NCBI GenBank assembly: GCA_012274205.1
Contig: JAAOZY010000024.1
Span: 1-15,294, forward strand
DNA from: Betaproteobacteria bacterium
GTDB lineage: Bacteria > Pseudomonadota > Gammaproteobacteria > Burkholderiales > SG8-39
Direction of reading: 5' to 3'
Length of the DNA: 15,294 nucleotides
In this document: positions 8,501 through 14,951 of the stretch, piece after piece
How the letters are laid out: each line of letters opens with the position of its first letter
Numbering within the stretch: position 1 is the first letter of the stretch
Program-made: the position numbers and the translations under genes
The notes under the pieces: model-generated
Databases searched by the model: none
Seen by the model: the letters and a program-made list of their open reading frames with translations, nothing else
What the model was told of the DNA's origin: nothing

Positions 8501-10934
8501 CAATCTTGCTTACGGCGGCGACGGAAACGATCAGATCCGCACAAGCGGCTCCGGGGCCAATGAATTCTACGGCGAAGCGGGCAACGATTCACTGATTGGC
8601 GGTAGCGGCGACGACTATCTGGACGGTGGCGATGGGGACGATGTCCTGATCGGCAACGCTGGCGCCGATACCATGCTCGGAGGTGCAGGCAACGACTACC
8701 TCGAGGCATATCAGGACGACGTCGTTCAGGGTGGCGCGGGCGACGACGTCTATCAGTTTCGACTCGGGGCGGGCCGAACCACGGTTGAGGACCAACTCGG
8801 GTCCAATCAACTCGTGCTGTTTTCTCTGGAGTACTCCGATTGGCTCTCCGAACGGCCGCTGGAGCCGATTTCTCGAGACAGCATCCGGTTGTATGTCGAG
8901 GGAGATCGATATCGCATCGCGTATGGAGACCGCGGCGATGAAATCGTTCTTGGTTCCGCTGATTTCGCAAGTTTGACGGGACTGACTCTCCGGCATATGG
9001 TCGGATACCACATCGAATATCTTCCTGGCTCCGACGAGCCCCAGCAGGTCGAGAACTACGATGACGAGATTCTTCCACTCTCGCAGCTGGCTCCGCAATA
9101 CCTCGGACTCGGCGACAGCGATTACCTCATTGGCAACGAGGCAGCCGAGAACACACTCGACGCCAGGGACGGTGATGATTTCTTAATCGGCGGTTCACGC
9201 AAGGACGTGCTCAGCGGCGGCACTGGCAATGACGTCCTCGACGGCGGCGATGGAAGTGACCGCTACGTCTTTAATCCGGGCGACGGCGTCGATGTAGTCT
9301 TTGACAGCGGCACGCAAGGCGCGGACACGCTGGCGTTCGGGCAAGGCATCGATCCCGGGTCGCTGACGCTGGGCGTCGCGGGCGCTCTGCTGATACGCAT
9401 AGGCGACACTGGCGACGCGGTCTATGTCGATGGCTTCGATCCCGACAACGCCAGCGCCGTTGGCGCGATCGACCGTTACGAGTTCGCGGATGGGACGGTG
9501 CTGTCCCAGGCGCAATTGATCGGCCGCGGATTCGATTTGTACGGAAGCGAGAGCGACGAGCGGATTTTTGGAACCAGCGTAGCGGACCGCTTCCACGCGA
9601 GTTCCGGCGACGACATCATGGTTGGCGGCGCTGGTGACGATGTTTACTATTTCGGCTTTGGATCTGGATTCGATTCCATTGTGGATCAAGACGCGACGCC
9701 GGAGAATGTCGATACCGTCGTGCTGGGCAATGGCATCGCGCCTGAGAATCTAAGCGTGCGCAGCAGCCCCGGCCTGCTGACGCTCGCCATAGGCATCGGC
9801 GATCGGCTCGATATCCAGTGGCAAGCGCAGGACGGCAGTGCGCTCGAACGTATCCTGTTCGCCGACGGCACGATCTGGGATGGCGCCATGCTGGAAGCTC
9901 GCGCCGTGCCCATGGCGCAGAGCGATTCAGCGGGCGACGCGGTCGGTGGCAACCAGGCACCGGAGGAAAGCAGTGCGCCGATCATCGCCAGTTCAGAGTC
10001 GCCAAGAATCGGCGCAGCGAGTCTGACAGAAGCGGGTGCGAGCTTGGCGAAGGATGTCGTGCATTACGATGCGGCGGCGATCGACGCGCTGCGCGACCAG
10101 GTAGCCGATATTCGCGCGGGTATAGCGCCACCCGCGGCTTCTATGCCGATCGGTGCCGCAGCAGGAACCGCGTTCGACGCTGGGATATCCTCAAATTTGG
10201 CAGGAGGCACGCCCGCAACGGAGCTTCCGCGCCCGGGCGCGATGCCGCCTATTCCTGCCCCAGACGACAGCGCAAGCAAGACGGAGGGTTTGCTGATAGG
10301 CGCCACGCAGGGCATGCAGAACGCTTTGCTCTCGGCACTATCGCAATCGGGTCAATTCGATGCGCTGTCCGCGCCAACGCCGCGCAGTGAGGCCAAGCCT
10401 CTCGATCTGTCGTCGGCTCAGCCGGGAAGCGGGCCGGCCGGATTTTCGTCCGGCGCCGATTCGCTATTCAGCCCTCTGCGTCCGGCGCAGCCGAGCATGC
10501 AGGCGTGGCTGGACGATTGGCTGGGGCCACGCGCTCGGGCGAACGCCGGCGCGCGCGAGGGCACGGCGCCTGCGGACACCGAAGACGTTTCGCCGCCGCC
10601 GATGGAAGAGTTCGCGCCGCTAATTCCGCAAGATGACATGCCTGAGGCGCAACCCGCCGAAGCGCTCACGCCTGAGGAAATCGCGCAGCGCTACGAAAAC
10701 ATCGCCTCGTGGCTCGCCGATCATCCCGGTATTGAACCGGGCTCGCAAATGGCAAGTGGTTCCGCAGCGCAGAGGAATCTGTTTGCGCTCGTTGGCGCCG
10801 GCCCTGCAGGCGATGGCGGATTCGGATCCGCAGGCGTATTCGGACAGACCTCCGGCATGGCGGCGATCGGAGGCAACGCGCTCCAGCCTATGCGCGGTAT
10901 CAACGAAGGCTACACGACGATCGCGGTTTCGTAG
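5409..10934 (+). CDS. Giant RTX protein with N-terminal class 3 lipase-like domain
   Basis: This is a predicted calcium-dependent extracellular lipase or esterase of 1841 aa, exported by the adjacent type I system. It has no N-terminal signal peptide, as expected for that route. Residues 1-~350 form an alpha/beta hydrolase. The nucleophile elbow GHSLGG carries Ser201, an NHSI motif carries His288 (a likely triad member), and IRGT (92-95) may belong to the oxyanion region. Glycine/aspartate nonapeptide arrays follow at about 529-614, 754-897, 930-1116, 1233-1288 and 1378-1415. Two segments ending in FADGT (about 1303-1377 and 1434-1499) resemble the haemolysin-type calcium-binding related domain. 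From ~1500 to the end the chain is Ala/Pro/Gly-rich, and the secretion signal should lie at its C-terminus. There is a single cysteine, Cys1027, inside an RTX array. The ATG at 5409 follows GGGAA. Phospholipase or polyesterase activity cannot be excluded. Confidence 0.93.
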   Translation: MDSAKALFQNALLAQAVYANFDSDSGSTVYLDNSVKDRIRAEGDADFTSNQAATFAGSQGYTLLSFTSDTSTGFEAALFESRSEPGKYTLAIRGTAGLLDIIGADLFGIVAQGQAAAQSVSLYRYYKRLTTPRGAAVEYSQAEIELLAAVTNRKYDGYGAAYLRGSKEFQQTAAGLAAKVKLDTGLGRLDPNAVIDVTGHSLGGHLAQVFGALLFPDRVDHIYTYNGAGLGGSVYKAAKKFLSDRGIDLGARSTNIVAEEGLTLAAGFGYKFGLIQKLAIEPGVLADNHSIANSTDALAIYDLLGQMSPDLSLDTFNKIVRDATNGAKNGYEATLDIVRRIFLGSGIQTTLPSFRDDLAARDELYKNIDELKNSAGFNAFVGTGGRPYSVASLIDALNPAGLATDDTDGIAYRYALQQLNPFAIVGTDYAQFNRNAELDLYDSTTGLGTITSAWLQDRAQFLSWKNQKNLNDIADGVPILRKDNGVASYLFTDKALKDAQGQDYSIRVVGGNTLQQIDPIRISFASDQGDSLQGGNYADRLYGGKGIDTLTGGGGDDYLEGGDSVDTLRGDAGDDKLVGGKGVDTLIGGADDDTLDGGRDNDVLQGGAGNDTYIIRASDGKDSILDHEGRNTIVYEDAGGQRTVLALSAFAVAGVANTWRGSLAGGGIVEITRNSPLTATLPDGTQLVIDDYQDGDLGINLQERRDNPIAAREIYGDLWPIQILEESGNFYYNYDDLGNRVVDLGRSAVGAWDNLWGSEGNDFISTGEGRDVVLAMGGDDWIRAGGSDDYLDGGDGDDVIEGGFTLLDANQEPNIESRFEGGDGNDRLYADEVVELSQDLIELGIGEEWEGNVGLTLSGGLGDDTLVGSNYLDNLFGGLGRDFIAGRGGRDVILGDSTFERTGPVPRDQVAQEPDFPYYPYGNFPRELAEGDDDVLFGGTGGDEIWGQGGDDWISGGEGNDFIVGGRGSDLMLGGAGNDTILAGGRYGDFLPSDRDVLDGGDGNDTLNSTSGDDIFLGGAGDDKISCGSGDNLAYGGDGNDQIRTSGSGANEFYGEAGNDSLIGGSGDDYLDGGDGDDVLIGNAGADTMLGGAGNDYLEAYQDDVVQGGAGDDVYQFRLGAGRTTVEDQLGSNQLVLFSLEYSDWLSERPLEPISRDSIRLYVEGDRYRIAYGDRGDEIVLGSADFASLTGLTLRHMVGYHIEYLPGSDEPQQVENYDDEILPLSQLAPQYLGLGDSDYLIGNEAAENTLDARDGDDFLIGGSRKDVLSGGTGNDVLDGGDGSDRYVFNPGDGVDVVFDSGTQGADTLAFGQGIDPGSLTLGVAGALLIRIGDTGDAVYVDGFDPDNASAVGAIDRYEFADGTVLSQAQLIGRGFDLYGSESDERIFGTSVADRFHASSGDDIMVGGAGDDVYYFGFGSGFDSIVDQDATPENVDTVVLGNGIAPENLSVRSSPGLLTLAIGIGDRLDIQWQAQDGSALERILFADGTIWDGAMLEARAVPMAQSDSAGDAVGGNQAPEESSAPIIASSESPRIGAASLTEAGASLAKDVVHYDAAAIDALRDQVADIRAGIAPPAASMPIGAAAGTAFDAGISSNLAGGTPATELPRPGAMPPIPAPDDSASKTEGLLIGATQGMQNALLSALSQSGQFDALSAPTPRSEAKPLDLSSAQPGSGPAGFSSGADSLFSPLRPAQPSMQAWLDDWLGPRARANAGAREGTAPADTEDVSPPPMEEFAPLIPQDDMPEAQPAEALTPEEIAQRYENIASWLADHPGIEPGSQMASGSAAQRNLFALVGAGPAGDGGFGSAGVFGQTSGMAAIGGNALQPMRGINEGYTTIAVS
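6993..7250 (+). repeat. RTX nonapeptide array 1
   Basis: This coding repeat has the GGxGxDxLx consensus, for example GGKGIDTLT, GGGGDDYLE and GGKGVDTLI. It lies at residues ~529-614 of the lipase, directly after the hydrolase region. Such repeats bind Ca2+ and fold as a parallel beta-roll outside the cell. Confidence 0.9.
7668..8097 (+). repeat. RTX nonapeptide array 2 (interrupted)
   Basis: Repeats such as GGDGDDVIE, GGDGNDRLY and GGLGDDTLV lie at residues ~754-897. Acidic non-repeat inserts interrupt them at ~803-818 and ~830-855. A non-repeat domain (~620-750) separates this array from array 1. Confidence 0.85.
8197..8755 (+). repeat. RTX nonapeptide array 3 (longest)
   Basis: This is the longest run, at residues ~930-1116, with units such as GGTGGDEIW, GGAGNDTIL and GGDGDDVLI. 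Several units are degenerate in the middle (SGSGANEFY). The protein's only cysteine, Cys1027, is here. Confidence 0.9.
9105..9270 (+). repeat. RTX nonapeptide array 4
   Basis: A short array at residues ~1233-1288 has GGTGNDVLD and GGDGSDRYV. It leads into the first C-terminal segment that resembles the haemolysin-type calcium-binding related domain. Confidence 0.8.
9541..9650 (+). repeat. RTX nonapeptide array 5 (short)
   Basis: The last, partly degenerate array is at residues ~1378-1415 (GSESDERIF, GGAGDDVYY). The second copy of the array-plus-related-domain module follows. Modules 9105-9540 and 9541-9905 therefore look like an internal duplication at protein level. Confidence 0.75.
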
Positions 10935-10966
10935 ACGGGAAACTGGAACAGCGACAGGTTTCGATC

Positions 10967-12304
10967 ATGACTAGCTCACCCCGATTCGGTTCTGATTTCC
11001 TGCAATTCCGCGACGCCGAGCCTGCGCCGCTGCCGCGCGCGGTGCTCTACGCCGGACTGGCGTTGGTGGGCGCCCTGCTGCTCTGGGCCTATCTGGCGCC
11101 GCTGGACATCATCGCGGTCGCGCCGGGAAAAATCATCCCCCAGGGCTATCTGCAGATCGTGCAGCCGAGCGAGTCCGGTGTGATCACGGAGATTCTCGTG
11201 GCCGAAGGTGCGCAGGTGAAAGCGGGCCAGGTGCTTGCGCGCATGGACGCGCGCGCCTCCGACGCCGACAGCCGCCAGCTGCAGAACGAGCTGAAACTCA
11301 AGCGCCTGCAGCTGCGGCGCATCGACGCCGAGCTGGGCGGCGTGCCCTGGCGGCGGCTCGCCGACGATCCGCCCGAGTTGGCGGCGCAAGTCGAGGCGCA
11401 GCTCAATGCGCACCGCCAGGCGCACCTGGGCGCGCTCGAAATCGAGCGGGCGATGCTGGCCAAGGCCGAACAGGATCTGAGCAGCGCGGGCGAAGTCGAA
11501 GCCAAGCTGCAAAAAACCATTCCGCTGTTCCAGCAGCAGGAGGCGGCCTACGATCAACTGGTCAAGGATGGCTTCGCCGGCAAGCTGATGCATTTGGAGA
11601 AACAGCGCGATCGCATCGAGAAGGAGCAGGACCTGCGCGCGCAGCAATTCAACATCGCCAGCCTGAAGGCGACCATCAGCCAGGTCAACAAGCGCATTGC
11701 CCAGATTACCTCGAGCTATCAGCAGCAATTGCAGAACGAAAGGGTGGATGCGGAGGGGCAATTGCACAAGCTGCGCCAGGACTGGGACAAACAGGCGCGC
11801 CGTCAGGCCCTACTCGAACTGAAAGCGCCGCAGGACGGGACAGTGAAGGACCTCGCCACGCATACGCTGGGCAGCGTGGTCGCGCCTGGCACGGTGGTGA
11901 TGACGCTGGTGCCGGCCGGCGACGCGATGCTGGCCGAAGTGTGGGTGGCGCACCTGGATGCGGGGCAGGTGCAGGCCGGCCAGACCGCCAGACTGAAACT
12001 CACCGCCTATCCGTTCCAGCAATACGGGACAATGGACGGCCGCGTCAAACAAATCAGCCCGGACGCGAGCGAGCCGGGCGAGCAGAAGAGCGCGCGCGGC
12101 GCCGGCATCCAGGACCAGCCCGCTTCGGGCTTCCGCGCCTTGGTCGAATTCCCCGATCCCTTCCTGCAAGCCCAGGGCAAGCGCTACCGCCTGTCGCCGG
12201 GCATGCAGGTCAACGCCGAGATCAAGCTCGGCACGCGTACCGTGCTGCAATACCTGCTGGCGCCGGTGCAAAAGACACTGCATGAGGCCGGGCGCGAACT
12301 GTAG
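10967..12304 (+). CDS. HlyD-family periplasmic adaptor of type I secretion
   Basis: This membrane fusion protein links the ABC exporter to an outer-membrane TolC-like channel. The 445-aa product has a short cytoplasmic N-terminus, one transmembrane helix (about 24-44) and then IIAVAPGKIIPQGY. The lipoyl-like half motif VIQPSESGVITEILVAEGAQVKAGQVL occurs here in the variant IVQPSESGVITEI (about 63-75). A long alpha-helical hairpin (about 100-280) contains LVKDGFAGKLMHLEKQ. The second lipoyl half (LKAPQDGTVKDLATHTLGSV) and a beta-barrel domain follow. The ATG at 10967 is 32 bases after the lipase stop, so it is co-transcribed with it. The substrate gene lies between the exporter and adaptor genes. 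A TolC partner is not encoded in the window and must come from elsewhere. Confidence 0.94.
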   Translation: MTSSPRFGSDFLQFRDAEPAPLPRAVLYAGLALVGALLLWAYLAPLDIIAVAPGKIIPQGYLQIVQPSESGVITEILVAEGAQVKAGQVLARMDARASDADSRQLQNELKLKRLQLRRIDAELGGVPWRRLADDPPELAAQVEAQLNAHRQAHLGALEIERAMLAKAEQDLSSAGEVEAKLQKTIPLFQQQEAAYDQLVKDGFAGKLMHLEKQRDRIEKEQDLRAQQFNIASLKATISQVNKRIAQITSSYQQQLQNERVDAEGQLHKLRQDWDKQARRQALLELKAPQDGTVKDLATHTLGSVVAPGTVVMTLVPAGDAMLAEVWVAHLDAGQVQAGQTARLKLTAYPFQQYGTMDGRVKQISPDASEPGEQKSARGAGIQDQPASGFRALVEFPDPFLQAQGKRYRLSPGMQVNAEIKLGTRTVLQYLLAPVQKTLHEAGREL

Positions 12305-12417
12305 CAGGTCCGCCTTCGGGCCGACCGCACTTCGATTTGGCACCGATCGGGGCGAGGGCGCCCCTCCAACAAAATCAGTGCACGCCAACGAATCTGCGCG
12401 ACGCGATCGAAATTCGC

Positions 12418-12423
12418 TAGAAT
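12418..12423 (+). promoter_or_regulatory. Possible -10 box before the dehydratase gene
   Basis: TAGAAT (5 of 6 matches to TATAAT) lies 29 bases before the ATG at 12453. No convincing -35 box is found 15-19 bases upstream. The 148-base gap after hlyD suggests a separate transcript. A GGGGCG-AGGG-CGCCCC hairpin (12349-12364) lacks a T-run and is not called as a terminator. Confidence 0.3.
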
Positions 12424-12452
12424 CCAATCGTCTCCAACTCCGGCCACCGCCC

Positions 12453-13469
12453 ATGCCCACCAATCCCTACGCTGAAAAGACCGTGTTAGTCACCGGCGGC
12501 ACCGGTTCGTTCGGCAATTTTGTCGTGCGCCGACTCCTCGAACTCGGCGCGCGCGAGGTGCGCGTGCTCTCGCGCGACGAGAAGAAGCAATACGACATGC
12601 GCGTGTTCTACCAGCAGCGCCCGGACCTCGCCTTCATCATCGGCGACGTGCGCAGCCCGGCGCAGCTCGACGAGGCCATGAGCGGCGCGCACATCATTTT
12701 TCACGCGGCAGCGCTGAAGCAGGTACCAGCCTGCGAGCAGCATCCGATGGAGGCGGTGCGCACCAACGTGCTCGGCGCCAACAACCTGATCGAAGCGGCG
12801 ATGCGCCACCGCCTCGAGGCCTTCGTCATGATCAGTACGGACAAGGCGGTGAAGCCGGTCAACGTGATGGGGATGACCAAGGCGCTGCAGGAGCGCCTCG
12901 TGATCAAGGCCAACCAGTCGCGCGCCAATCATGGCACGCGCTTCGCCGCGGTGCGCTACGGCAATGTGCTGCGCTCGCGCGGCTCAGTGGTCCCGCATTT
13001 CCGGCGCCAGCTGCAGCTGAACCAGCAGATTACCATTACCGACGAGCGCATGACGCGCTTCCTGCTCACGCTCAACGACGCCATCGACCTGGTGCTCTAC
13101 GCCGCCGAGCGCGCCGAGGGCGGCGAGATTTTTGTGCGCAAGGCGCCGGCCGCGCGCGTGACCGACATGGCCGCGGTGCTGTGCGAGGTCGCGGGCAAGA
13201 AGCTCGACTACAAAATCATCGGCATGCTGCCGGGAGAGAAGCTCGCGGAAATCCTGGTGTCGGAAGAAGAGCTGCTGCGGGTGGAAGAGCAGGGCGACTA
13301 TTACAAGATCCTGCCCTGGTGGGACAAACGCACCCCGCACCAACTCGAGCGCGAATACAGCTCGGACGAGCACCTCATCGGCAACGCCGAAATCGCGGGA
13401 CTGATAGCGCGCGCCGACCGCGAATTCGAAGCGCTGGAGATCGCCGGCGGCGAGTTCGCCAAGTTCTAG
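12453..13469 (+). CDS. UDP-HexNAc 4,6-dehydratase/epimerase-like SDR (CapE/WbjB/PseB type)
   Basis: This is probably a cytoplasmic nucleotide-sugar enzyme that converts UDP-GlcNAc to a 4-keto-6-deoxy intermediate for an amino sugar in the surface polysaccharide. The 338-aa product has the Rossmann motif GGTGSFG (15-21), a HAAALKQVPACEQHP segment, and STDKAVKPVNVMGMTK with Ser128, Met139 and Lys143. Met stands where classical SDRs have Tyr, as seen in other 4,6-dehydratases of this group. The later segments GEIFVRKAPA, GEKLAEILVSEEE and QGDYYKI resemble CapE/WbjB. The frame is open further upstream, but I chose the ATG at 12453, close to the conserved KTVLVTGG. There is no clear ribosome site. 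A dehydratase is well supported, but the stereochemistry and exact product are not. Confidence 0.9.
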   Translation: MPTNPYAEKTVLVTGGTGSFGNFVVRRLLELGAREVRVLSRDEKKQYDMRVFYQQRPDLAFIIGDVRSPAQLDEAMSGAHIIFHAAALKQVPACEQHPMEAVRTNVLGANNLIEAAMRHRLEAFVMISTDKAVKPVNVMGMTKALQERLVIKANQSRANHGTRFAAVRYGNVLRSRGSVVPHFRRQLQLNQQITITDERMTRFLLTLNDAIDLVLYAAERAEGGEIFVRKAPAARVTDMAAVLCEVAGKKLDYKIIGMLPGEKLAEILVSEEELLRVEEQGDYYKILPWWDKRTPHQLEREYSSDEHLIGNAEIAGLIARADREFEALEIAGGEFAKF

Positions 13470-13488
13470 GAAACCGGCCAAAAACTGC

Positions 13489-13618
13489 TTGTCATTCCGA
13501 GGCCATCCCCCAAGGGGACTTTCCCGTCGAGCGGGATCGAGACCTTCGGGGCGAAGGCCGAGGAATCCGCTTCTTGTTCGATTCAAAAGCAGATTCCATG
13601 CAGGGCGCGGAGTGACAA
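13489..13618. repeat. Dispersed repeat, full copy with terminal inverted repeats
   Basis: The 130-base element starts with TTGTCATTCCG (13489-13499) and ends with CGGAGTGACAA (13608-13618), which are inverted repeats matching at 10 of 11 positions. A nested inverted repeat (GGAATCCGCTT and AAGCAGATTCC, 10 of 11) lies in the middle. It resembles widespread non-coding TCATTCCGAG...GAGGAATC elements of bacterial genomes. A half copy lies at 14774-14837. It fills the first part of the 373-base gap 13470-13842. Confidence 0.75.
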
Positions 13619-13717
13619 TTGCGCTTGAGAATCTCGCCGTCGCCCCGCCACCGGGGAAAGTGCCAAGGCGAGGGGCAAGCTCGGTCATCCATTTTGACGA
13701 TGCTAGATGCGGGCATC

Positions 13718-13742
13718 GCTTCGACAATGCTGCAGTCGAAGC
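13718..13742. promoter_or_regulatory. Dyad upstream of the MarR-like gene, candidate operator
   Basis: A perfect 8-bp inverted repeat, GCTTCGAC (13718-13725) and GTCGAAGC (13735-13742), has a 9-base spacer. It lies 21 bases before the -35 box of the regulator promoter. No T-run follows, so it is a poor terminator. Position and size fit a binding site for a dimeric winged-helix regulator, possibly the adjacent MarR-like protein. That role is inferred. Confidence 0.4.
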
Positions 13743-13763
13743 CGCGCCCCCCACCGCCTTGAT

Positions 13764-13792
13764 TTGCACTCGCCCCCTCTGCTGTGTACAAT
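13764..13792 (+). promoter_or_regulatory. Sigma70-type promoter for the regulator pair
   Basis: TTGCAC (13764-13769), a 17-base spacer and TACAAT (13787-13792) form a good housekeeping promoter. Transcription would start near 13799, giving a ~44-base leader before the ATG at 13843. It would drive the MarR-like and rfaH-like genes, and possibly read through to 15112. Confidence 0.55.
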
Positions 13793-13842
13793 CCATTGCC
13801 TATTTTTGAACGCAATCGGACTTACACTGGGAATCGCCGCGC

Positions 13843-14217
13843 ATGCCCGTGCTTACCGACCCGCAACGCCTTCAACTGCTCAAGCTGCTGCAAGACCAGC
13901 CGCAGATGAGCCAGCGCGATTTGGCGCAGGCCATGGGCGTGAGCTTGGGCAAGGCCAATTACTGCCTGAAGGCGCTGATGGACAGGGGTCTGGTCAAGTT
14001 CGGCAATTTCCGCAGGAACCCGGACAAGGCGCAATACGCCTATCTGCTCACGCCGGCGGGGTTGGAAGAGAAGACCCGCATCACCATGGACTTCCTCAAG
14101 CGCAAGGTCGCCGAATACGAAGCGCTGGAGGCGGAAATCGAGCAACTGCGCGGCGACCTGAACAATCGCCGCATCCAGACTGCTGCGCCGCCCGAGCGGC
14201 AGACGGAAAATCGGTGA
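13843..14217 (+). CDS. EPS-associated MarR-like winged-helix regulator
   Basis: This is a predicted cytoplasmic DNA-binding regulator of exopolysaccharide genes. The 124-aa product has a winged helix-turn-helix at residues ~5-75: RLQLLKLLQDQPQMSQRDLAQAMGVSLGKANYCLKAL carries the HTH, and KAQYAYLLTPAGLEEK carries the wing. A charged coiled coil follows (about 83-112). The small size and the NYCLKAL-type recognition helix fit the EPS-associated MarR group that often precedes an RfaH/NusG-like gene in exopolysaccharide loci. The ATG at 13843 follows GGGAA at 13829-13833. The stop overlaps the next start (TGATG), so the pair is coupled. The target sites are unknown. Confidence 0.88.
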   Translation: MPVLTDPQRLQLLKLLQDQPQMSQRDLAQAMGVSLGKANYCLKALMDRGLVKFGNFRRNPDKAQYAYLLTPAGLEEKTRITMDFLKRKVAEYEALEAEIEQLRGDLNNRRIQTAAPPERQTENR

Positions 14218-14735
14218 TGGAACATGCGGGCATCGAGCGCTGGTACGCCGTGTGCTGCAAGCCGCGGCAGGAGGCGGTGGCGGAAGAAAACCTGCTGCGC
14301 CAGGGCTTTCATACCTATCTGCCGCGCATCCGCATCCGGCAGCGCCGGCGCGGGCAATGGATCGATGCGGTCGAAGTGCTGTTCCCGCGCTACATCTTCA
14401 TCCGTGTCGATACACTGCAGCGCAGTACCGCCACCGTGCGCTCCACCCGCGGCGCGGTCGGCCTGGTGCGCTTCGGCGGGCAGCCGGCGGTGGTGCCGGA
14501 CGCGGTGATGGATGCATTACGCCAGCGCGAGGACGCGGCCTCAGGCTTGCACGAGGACAAGCGCCCCCTGTTTGAGGCAGGGGAGACGGTCAAGCTGGTG
14601 GACGGCCCGCTCGCCGGCATGGAAGGCATATTTACCGAGCAGGATGGCGACAAGCGCGTCATCGTGCTGTTGGAATTGTTGGGCAAGGCGAACAAGGTCG
14701 CGGTCAGCCGCGATTGGATCACCCGCGCCGCGTAA
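14217..14735 (+). CDS. rfaH: RfaH-type transcription antiterminator (NusG paralogue)
   Basis: This specialised NusG paralogue binds paused RNA polymerase at an ops element, then suppresses pausing and termination in long polysaccharide operons. The 172-aa product aligns by eye along most of E. coli RfaH (162 aa). It has a WYAVCCKPRQ N-terminal NGN start, LFPRYIFIRV, STRGAVGLVRFG, PAVVPDAVM, a linker, and a KOW-type C-terminal domain with ETVKLVDGPLAGMEGIFTEQDGDKRVIVLLELL. The frame is open upstream through the MarR-like gene, but homology begins right after the ATG at 14217, which overlaps that gene's stop. An exact ops sequence lies 187 bases beyond its stop, pointing to local action on the operon that begins at 15112. 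Confidence 0.95.
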   Translation: MEHAGIERWYAVCCKPRQEAVAEENLLRQGFHTYLPRIRIRQRRRGQWIDAVEVLFPRYIFIRVDTLQRSTATVRSTRGAVGLVRFGGQPAVVPDAVMDALRQREDAASGLHEDKRPLFEAGETVKLVDGPLAGMEGIFTEQDGDKRVIVLLELLGKANKVAVSRDWITRAA

Positions 14736-14773
14736 GCGAATCTCCAAGGCAGCTCATTCAGGAGTTACCAGCA

Positions 14774-14837
14774 TTGTCATTCCGAGCGTCCCCCAAGAGG
14801 ACTTCCTTCGGGGCGCAGCGAGGAATCTGCTTCTGAG
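14774..14837. repeat. Dispersed repeat, half copy
   Basis: The sequence begins with the same TTGTCATTCCG as the element at 13489, shares CCCCCAAG(G/A)GGACTT, and ends in GAGGAATCTGCTTCT. It matches the left half in the same orientation. The mirrored right arm is missing. It sits in the 376-base gap 14736-15111. Confidence 0.7.
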
Positions 14838-14910
14838 ATAGCGCAAATCGTGGCAGATATCGCCCGACCGGCGTAAGTAGTTGTTGTGCGTACCCTATGC
14901 GAAACACGAA

Positions 14911-14935
14911 AGTGCTTTGCAGGGCGGTAGCGTGC
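14911..14935 (+). promoter_or_regulatory. ops element in a JUMPStart-like leader
   Basis: Positions 14923-14935 read GGCGGTAGCGTGC, identical to the enterobacterial ops element that recruits RfaH through the non-template strand of paused RNA polymerase. Upstream, AGTGCTTTG at 14911-14919 resembles the beginning of the enterobacterial JUMPStart sequence, with its middle part absent. The site lies between the rfaH-like gene and the putative export gene at 15112, on the same strand. I found no other copy in the window. To work, it must be transcribed from an upstream promoter, and no strong one is visible in 14838-14910. Confidence 0.8.
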
Positions 14936-14951
14936 CTGAACGGCCTCGAGA

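Noticed and set aside
6993..9650. DNA tandem repeats or a CRISPR-like array
   Set aside because: The periodicity is the 27-base coding unit of RTX nonapeptides with diverged bases. There are no constant repeats with unique spacers.
12349..12364. Terminator after hlyD
   Set aside because: The GGGGCG/CGCCCC stem is only 6 bp and no T-run follows.
12282..12452. Longer N-terminus for the dehydratase overlapping hlyD
   Set aside because: The extra 57 residues are low-complexity and unlike the family, which begins just before KTVLVTGG.
13707..14216. Fusion of an upstream frame to the RfaH-like protein
   Set aside because: The upstream part lies in a different frame from the real MarR-like gene and shows no domain. 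RfaH homology starts at 14217.
14838..14910. Promoter driving the ops-containing leader
   Set aside because: TTGTTG (14881-14886) and TATGCG (14896-14901) are only 9 bases apart, and no alternative pair has acceptable spacing.
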